This document shows, piece by piece, positions 59,349-64,000 of a DNA stretch of 64,000 nucleotides. Positions within the stretch are counted from its first letter, which is position 1. Each line of letters opens with the position of its first letter. The position numbers and the translations under genes are program-made. Origin of the DNA: JBNKZU01 sp050301795 (GTDB taxonomy: Bacteria; Pseudomonadota; Gammaproteobacteria; Thiohalomonadales; Thiohalomonadaceae). The DNA is taken from contig JBNKZU010000015.1 of the NCBI GenBank assembly GCA_050301795.1, forward strand, positions 186,001 through 250,000, given 5' to 3'. A model generated the notes under the pieces. It ran no database searches. It had not been told where the DNA came from and saw only the letters and a list, made by a program, of their open reading frames with translations.

Positions 59349-61037
59349 ATGGCTTTAGACGGTTTAAGCGATGTCATTATTTTACTTGTTGCGACTGTTA
59401 TCGTTGTACCCATATTTCAGGCGATAAGGCTTGGAGCTGTTCCCGGCTTTTTAGTTGCTGGCGTCATTATCGGTCCATCGGGATTTGGTCTTATCACCAA
59501 AGTTGGTGAGATCGCCCATATTGCAGAGATCGGTGTCGTACTTCTGCTTTTTGTCATTGGTATCGAACTAAAGCCATCTCGTTTATGGCTTATGCGCCGG
59601 AGTGTGTTTGGTCTTGGAACCTTACAGGTTATCGTTACCGGGCTTGTTCTGGGATTGATAGCCTATCTATTGTTTGATATTCCACCTCGTGCTGCGGTAC
59701 TCATCGGTCCGAGCCTTGCGCTTTCATCGACTGCATTTGTGCTTCAAATCCTGATTGAGCGTAAACAGCTCAAATCTAACTATGGTCGAACCTCATTCGC
59801 AGTGTTGCTGCTACAGGATCTGGCGGTTGTACCGTTGCTTGCTCTGGTGCCTCTGCTATCGGTGCAAAAGATGACCATTGGTGAGAATATCGGTTTGGCT
59901 TTGATTGAAGCGATCATGATACTTGGTGCTGTGATCCTTGTTGGGCGCTATCTGCTACACCCGATACTTCATCGTGTTGCAGAATCGAAGAACGCTGAGG
60001 CCTTTACATCTTCAGCACTATTAATTGTTCTAGGAACAGCATTACTCACAGAATATGTCGGATTATCGATGGCCATGGGAGCCTTTCTTGCGGGGCTGCT
60101 GATCTCTGACTCATCATATCGCCATCAGATTATCGCAGAGATCCACCCCTTCCGTGGACTTCTGCTTGGGCTCTTTTTTATCTCGATGGGGATGTCTTTT
60201 AATCTGTCGTTGCTTATCGATAATCCTCTACGCTCCATTATGCTGGTACTGCTCCTAATTGGTGTAAAGGCGTTGATACTATTTCATCTTGCATGGCTAT
60301 TCGGGCTAAGCCGTAAAAGCAGTGCCGCAGTCGCAATCGTTTTAGCCCAAAGTGGTGAATTCGCATTGGTTCTTTTTGCCCTAGCGTTTCAGAGCCAATT
60401 AATCACTTTGGCGCTGTTTCAAGAGCTTTTACTTGTCGTTTTGTTAAGTATGGTATCGACCCCTCTGCTTGCGGTCATTGCGCAGAAGCTGTTTCAAAGT
60501 GAAAAGAACCCAACCCCACAGACCCATGAGATTGAGGAGCACCATGTTTCCGTCGTTTTAGCCGGATATGGTCGTGTTGGACACCGCATTGGCGAGATCT
60601 TCAATGCGCTTAATATTGCGTATGTGGCACTTGATTTTGATGCCAAACTGGTTGAAACCGAACGACGCAAGGGCGCACCTCTTTTTTTTGGCGATGTACG
60701 CAACCCTGAGGTTCTCAAGGCATCAGGGGCAGACAACGCCGAGATGATTATAGTTACACTCAATGAACCAGAAACGACTGAACTGGTGGTCTCATCGTTA
60801 AAGCGCAACTATCCCGATAAAGCGATCTTTGTCCGAGGCCTCAATTTAACCGAGTGTCGCAAACTTCATGATATTGGTGCCTCTGGTGTGGTCTCTGAAA
60901 CGATAGAAGCGAGCGTTGCTCTGGCTCGGATGGCGTTAATAAAGGTTGGTATTCAAGAGGAGATGAGGGAGTCCTACCTCAACCAGTTTCGAGAGACCTA
61001 CCAGTCACAGATCAAAGAGCAGCCCGAAAAAAAGTAA
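59349..61037 (+). CDS. CPA2 monovalent cation:proton antiporter with TrkA-N domain
   Basis: A 562-residue KefB/KefC-like protein. About 12 helices cover residues 1-385, with the conserved FVIGIELKPSRLWLMRR and LLLQDLAVVPLLALVPLL carrying the transport Asp. A cytosolic TrkA-N domain begins near 400 (VVLAGYGRVGHRIGEIF), binding NAD(H) or similar. Glutathione-gating residues cannot be confirmed, so K+ versus Na+ specificity is open. It is coupled to trhP by proximity only. Confidence 0.88.
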   Translation: MALDGLSDVIILLVATVIVVPIFQAIRLGAVPGFLVAGVIIGPSGFGLITKVGEIAHIAEIGVVLLLFVIGIELKPSRLWLMRRSVFGLGTLQVIVTGLVLGLIAYLLFDIPPRAAVLIGPSLALSSTAFVLQILIERKQLKSNYGRTSFAVLLLQDLAVVPLLALVPLLSVQKMTIGENIGLALIEAIMILGAVILVGRYLLHPILHRVAESKNAEAFTSSALLIVLGTALLTEYVGLSMAMGAFLAGLLISDSSYRHQIIAEIHPFRGLLLGLFFISMGMSFNLSLLIDNPLRSIMLVLLLIGVKALILFHLAWLFGLSRKSSAAVAIVLAQSGEFALVLFALAFQSQLITLALFQELLLVVLLSMVSTPLLAVIAQKLFQSEKNPTPQTHEIEEHHVSVVLAGYGRVGHRIGEIFNALNIAYVALDFDAKLVETERRKGAPLFFGDVRNPEVLKASGADNAEMIIVTLNEPETTELVVSSLKRNYPDKAIFVRGLNLTECRKLHDIGASGVVSETIEASVALARMALIKVGIQEEMRESYLNQFRETYQSQIKEQPEKK

Positions 61038-61196
61038 CACGATTCCTGAACAGTCGTCATAGTCGATGTTGTAGATTAAATAGCGATCGATCATCTGGCT
61101 TGCAATCTTGCGATCATTAGCCTGTTAATCATCATTATTGATCGGTTAGTATAAATAGAGATCTAATTACCGAAAAAAAGCGTTGGAGAGAATAAC

Positions 61197-62213
61197 GTGA
61201 GTCAACTTGAAACAAGCCGTGGAGGCTTTCCCTGGGTACGCAAACGTCGTATGCGTCGTGATGATTTTTCACGGCGATTGATGCGCGAGAATGTCTTAAC
61301 CGCCAATGACCTCATCTATCCAATGTTCATCCTTGAGGGTGAGAACCAGCGTGAACAGGTTGCATCCATGCCGGGTGTTGAACGGGTCTCTATTGATCTG
61401 CTGTTAAAAGAGGCTGAAGAGCTGGTCGCGCTTGGGATTCCGATGGTGGCGCTGTTTCCGGTCACCCCGCAGGAGAAGAAGAGTCTGAATGCGGAAGAGG
61501 CCTATAACCCGGATGGCCTGGCACAACGCGCCGTTCGTGCGCTGCGCGAAAACTTCCCTGAGCTTGGGGTGATGACCGATGTCGCCCTCGACCCATTCAC
61601 CACTCATGGGCAGGATGGCATTATTGATGATACCGGTTATGTGATGAATGACATTACCGTAGAGGTGCTGGTCAAACAGGCGCTCTCCCACGCCGAGGCC
61701 GGTGCTCAGGTGGTTGCGCCATCCGACATGATGGATGGGCGTATCGGTGAGATTCGTGATGCGCTGGAGTCCGAAGGGTATGTGCATACCCGCATTATGT
61801 CCTACGCGGCCAAATACGCCTCCAGCTTCTATGGCCCGTTCCGCGATGCGGTTGGTTCGGCTGCCAACCTTGGCGGTGGCGACAAACGTACCTACCAGAT
61901 GGATCCGGCCAATAGCAATGAAGCGTTATGGGAAGTCGCCCAGGATCTGGAAGAGGGTGCCGATATGGTGATGGTGAAGCCCGGTATGCCCTATCTTGAT
62001 ATTGTCCGTCGGGTGAAAGAGCAGTTTGGTGCGCCAACCTACGTCTATCAGGTCAGTGGTGAGTATGCGATGTTAATGGCGGCGGCACAGAACGGTTGGC
62101 TCGATGAAAAGGCCGTGGTGATGGAGTCACTGCTCTCATTCAAACGCGCCGGAGCCGACGGCATCCTGACCTACTTCGCCAAACGGGTTGGGCAGTGGCT
62201 TAAAGAGGGTTAA
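61197..62213 (+). CDS. hemB: Delta-aminolevulinic acid dehydratase HemB
   Basis: A 338-residue enzyme that condenses two 5-aminolevulinates to porphobilinogen. The metal loop reads TDVALDPFTTHGQDG, with Asp instead of the zinc Cys cluster, so it is the Mg/K-dependent type seen in Pseudomonas. The two substrate lysines fit GGGDKRTYQMDPAN and ADMVMVKPGMPYLDI. The start is GTG with TGGAG upstream. Confidence 0.97.
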   Translation: MSQLETSRGGFPWVRKRRMRRDDFSRRLMRENVLTANDLIYPMFILEGENQREQVASMPGVERVSIDLLLKEAEELVALGIPMVALFPVTPQEKKSLNAEEAYNPDGLAQRAVRALRENFPELGVMTDVALDPFTTHGQDGIIDDTGYVMNDITVEVLVKQALSHAEAGAQVVAPSDMMDGRIGEIRDALESEGYVHTRIMSYAAKYASSFYGPFRDAVGSAANLGGGDKRTYQMDPANSNEALWEVAQDLEEGADMVMVKPGMPYLDIVRRVKEQFGAPTYVYQVSGEYAMLMAAAQNGWLDEKAVVMESLLSFKRAGADGILTYFAKRVGQWLKEG

Positions 62214-62298
62214 TAGGGATAGCTGAACCATTCATGTGACTCCCTGATCCACTTTGTGCCTGCTACACACCGGATTAATCATTGCCTGGAGAGAAATA

Positions 62299-62757
62299 AT
62301 GAACATTAAGATTGCACATAAGGTGGCTGGATACACAGTACTGCTTGTATTAACCTGTTTCTGGCTCGCTCTGGTTATTTCAGACTTTTTTCTTGATCAC
62401 ACCGCGCTGGCACTTGTCCGAAAAGGCATTGTCGTTGCGCTGGCCGTTCTGGTGCCCGCCATCATCATTGCCGAGATTAGCGGGGGCAAACTGGGCGAGG
62501 GGCATAGCGGTGATCCGACACTGATCAAAAAGAAAAAACGGCTGGCCAAAATGATGGCCATTAATGGTGCGGTAATTATGGTGCCCGCCGCCTTTTTCCT
62601 CTATTACAAGTCAGCGAACGGTGAGTTTGATAACGCCTTTATGATAGTGCAGGCGATTGAGCTTCTGGTTGGAAGCTTTCAATACTATGCCGTATTCACC
62701 AACGTCATGTCTGGCAGGCGTCTGAGCAAAGAGGTTCAGGGGTTGGAAAACGCCTGA
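62299..62757 (+). CDS. Uncharacterised four-helix membrane protein
   Basis: A 152-residue protein with helices near 7-31 (GYTVLLVLTCFWLALVIS), 40-62 (LVRKGIVVALAVLVPAIIIAE), 90-110 (MMAINGAVIMVPAAFFLYY) and 115-140. The cytoplasmic linker is basic (IKKKKRLAK). I do not recognise it. ATG 62299 has GGAGAG upstream; the frame is open 15 codons further. It follows hemB by 85 bases. Confidence 0.7.
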   Translation: MNIKIAHKVAGYTVLLVLTCFWLALVISDFFLDHTALALVRKGIVVALAVLVPAIIIAEISGGKLGEGHSGDPTLIKKKKRLAKMMAINGAVIMVPAAFFLYYKSANGEFDNAFMIVQAIELLVGSFQYYAVFTNVMSGRRLSKEVQGLENA

Positions 62758-62762
62758 TAGAT

Positions 62763-62831
62763 AGACCCTAGCGGGTGGGACTGAACTCCTGCCTCCAGAT
62801 CTACCCTTCAGTTGTGATAATGCTAGGGTCT
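62763..62831 (+). other. Long-loop perfect inverted repeat
   Basis: AGACCCTAGC at 62763-62772 and GCTAGGGTCT at 62822-62831 are perfect 10-base complements with a 49-base loop, starting 5 bases after the membrane-protein stop. No T-run follows. It could be RNA structure or a footprint of an element. The remaining sequence to 63040 is promoter-like. Confidence 0.4.
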
Positions 62832-62947
62832 GCTGATCTTTAACACGGGTATTGCAGAGCGTGGATCGTAGATATTTACCACCTCACTAACCACTTTTTC
62901 GCGGGTAAGGTAGATTAGAAATCTCTTGTTTTACATCAAATATTTTT

Positions 62948-62985
62948 TGTCATAAATAGAGAATATGACTGTCATATTTCTCTCC
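62948..62985 (+). promoter_or_regulatory. Candidate tandem Pho boxes before the PhoU-like/Pit operon
   Basis: TTGTCATAAAT at 62948 and CTGTCATATTTCTCTCC at 62969 resemble PhoB half-site arrays (CTGTCATAWAWCTGTCAY). The two CTGTCAT-like cores are 21 bases apart, near the 22-base phasing of tandem Pho boxes. The second halves are poor. Confidence 0.35.
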
Positions 62986-63040
62986 GTGAAGGGATAATAC
63001 CCGCCGACAAAAAGACTAAAAGACAAGAGGAGGTGTTACC

Positions 63041-63721
63041 GTGGCACCTAGAAGTTACATTTTCAGTATGTTTGGCAGTTCACCTGTCCGCCCTCTGCAA
63101 CAACATATGGGCGAGGTTCTCAGTTGTGTTACAGAGCTGTTACCTCTCTTTAATGCGGCTTTCGAACAAGATTGGGAAAAAGCCGAGACCTATAGAGCCT
63201 CAATATCCAAAATAGAGAGTGAAGCGGATGCTCTTAAACATCAGCTTCGGCTTCATCTTCCAAAAGGCATGATGATGGCTATGTCTCGTCGGGATCTACT
63301 TGAAGTTCTCACCGCTCAGGATCGCATCGCAAATAAAGCAAAAGATATTGCTGGTCTGATAGTCGGACGCAAAATGATCTTTCCTGGAGAGATCTCATCC
63401 ATCGTTCTTGAACTGATTAAGCGCTCAGTTGACGCCACTGAACAGGCCAATACCACAATCAACGAACTTGATGAGCTGGTTGCAACTGGCTTTGGAGGTC
63501 GAGAGATTGATCTCGTTGAATCGATGGTTCAGAAGCTCGACAGCATTGAGGAAGATACTGATCGACTTCAACGTGAATGTTTAGATGTGCTCTTTTTGAT
63601 TGAAAAAGAGCTACCCCCAGTAGACGTAATATTCCTATACAAAATTATCGATTGGATCAGTGATCTTGCTGATCGTGCACAACGTGTCGGTAGCCGTTTT
63701 GAATTAATGTTAGCCCGCTAA
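63041..63721 (+). CDS. PhoU-like DUF47 protein (TIGR00153 type)
   Basis: A 226-residue all-helical protein: MFGSSPVRPLQQHMGEVLSC, ASISKIESEADALKHQLRLH, LPKGMMMAMSRRDLLEVLTA, and DRIANKAKDIAGLIVGRK with metal-binding acidic residues (DVIFLYKIIDWISDLADRAQ). The family accompanies Pit phosphate transporters and likely regulates them as PhoU does Pst. The GTG start has a strong AGAGGAGGTG. The pit gene begins 12 bases downstream. Confidence 0.92.
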   Translation: MAPRSYIFSMFGSSPVRPLQQHMGEVLSCVTELLPLFNAAFEQDWEKAETYRASISKIESEADALKHQLRLHLPKGMMMAMSRRDLLEVLTAQDRIANKAKDIAGLIVGRKMIFPGEISSIVLELIKRSVDATEQANTTINELDELVATGFGGREIDLVESMVQKLDSIEEDTDRLQRECLDVLFLIEKELPPVDVIFLYKIIDWISDLADRAQRVGSRFELMLAR

Positions 63722-63733
63722 AAAGAGATAACT

Positions 63734-64000
63734 ATGGATTATTCAACTACTTTTATTGTCCTTGCATGTTTGTTTGGCTTTTTTATGGCCTGGGGAATCG
63801 GTGCAAACGATGTTGCTAATGCAATGGGAACATCTGTCGGTGCTAAAGCAGTCACCATTAAGCAGGCCTTTATTATTGCAGCCTGTTTTGAGTTTGCCGG
63901 AGCCTACCTAGCTGGTGGTGAAGTTACAAAAACAATCCGTAAAGGCATGATAGATCCTGCACTGCTGACTGGTACGCCTGAGCTCCTGATATATGGGATG
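63734..64000 (+). CDS. pit: Pit-family inorganic phosphate transporter (partial)
   Basis: The first 89 residues are present; the frame runs off the end of the window. The opening GANDVANAMGTSVGAKAVT is the PiT signature, with helices at the start (FIVLACLFGFFMAWGIG) and near residue 45 (AFIIAACFEFAGAYLAGG). It imports phosphate, or metal-phosphate, driven by H+ or Na+. Confidence 0.95.
   Translation, partial: MDYSTTFIVLACLFGFFMAWGIGANDVANAMGTSVGAKAVTIKQAFIIAACFEFAGAYLAGGEVTKTIRKGMIDPALLTGTPELLIYGM

Noticed and set aside
1..64000. tRNA or rRNA genes
   Set aside because: I scanned intergenic regions by eye for cloverleaf-like acceptor and T-arm signatures and found none; a tRNAscan run would settle it.

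Overview
The window is a stretch of a gammaproteobacterial chromosome of mid GC content. The case rests on gene content and order: spoT-ridA-recG, radC / coaBC-dut-(algC position)-argB-slmA-crc/xthA-pyrE, bioBFHCD, mutY-yggX, ubiE-ubiJ-ubiB and hslVU are all classic gammaproteobacterial neighbourhoods. MSHA-type pilus genes, cobalamin-dependent MetH, an Mg-type (Asp-containing) HemB, a cytochrome c5-like lipoprotein and a candidate Gac/Rsm RNA fit a free-living or associated, respiring, motile or surface-attaching gammaproteobacterium. I cannot name the genus from the sequence alone.

Layout. 1-3.2 kb: end of spoT, ridA, recG, ubiC. 3.4-7.0 kb: a three-gene MSHA pilus block (mshL, mshM, mshN). 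7.05-7.27 kb: an intergenic region with a GacA-type box followed by a GGA-rich stretch, which I read as an Rsm/Csr-type small RNA. 7.3-17.3 kb: radC, coaBC, dut, a membrane protein where algC would be expected, argB, slmA, a periplasmic coiled-coil protein, a Crc/ExoIII protein, then a putative abortive-infection gene inside two ~300-bp inverted repeats, then pyrE and a secreted nuclease. 17.4-24.7 kb: metH, a potassium channel, a frameshifted response regulator and a diguanylate cyclase. 24.7-29.2 kb: the compact bioBFHCD operon. 29.3-34.4 kb: comF, a lipoprotein, a cytochrome, yggX, mutY and apbE. 34.5-37 kb: a DUF1538 membrane protein with two PII-like proteins. 37-39.3 kb: riboflavin synthase, a DUF924 protein and a RAYT transposase. 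39.4-44.7 kb: an envelope-stress module, made of a Spy-like gene divergent from a two-component system and an ABC-2 exporter. 44.8-53.3 kb: deaD, GIY-YIG, ubiB, ubiJ, ubiE, DUF971 and hslUV. 53.4-56.2 kb: an accessory patch with hipBA, an HNH nuclease and dense repeats. 56.2-64 kb: a metal permease, mlaC, trhP, a CPA2 antiporter, hemB, and a PhoU-like/Pit pair that runs off the end.

The features that most deserve attention are the candidate Gac-controlled Rsm RNA (7.07-7.27 kb), the putAbiC island in long inverted repeats (14.18-15.67 kb), the REP/BIME repeat family with a probable cognate RAYT transposase, the hipBA promoter with four regularly spaced 20-bp operators, CpxR-like GTAAC-N5-GTAAC pairs between the Spy-like gene and the two-component system, the DUF1538-PII-PII operon, a response regulator broken by one extra base in an A-run, and a dispersed repeat inserted in frame into metH.

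All function calls come from reading motifs and gene order by eye. No database search, structure prediction or alignment program was run.
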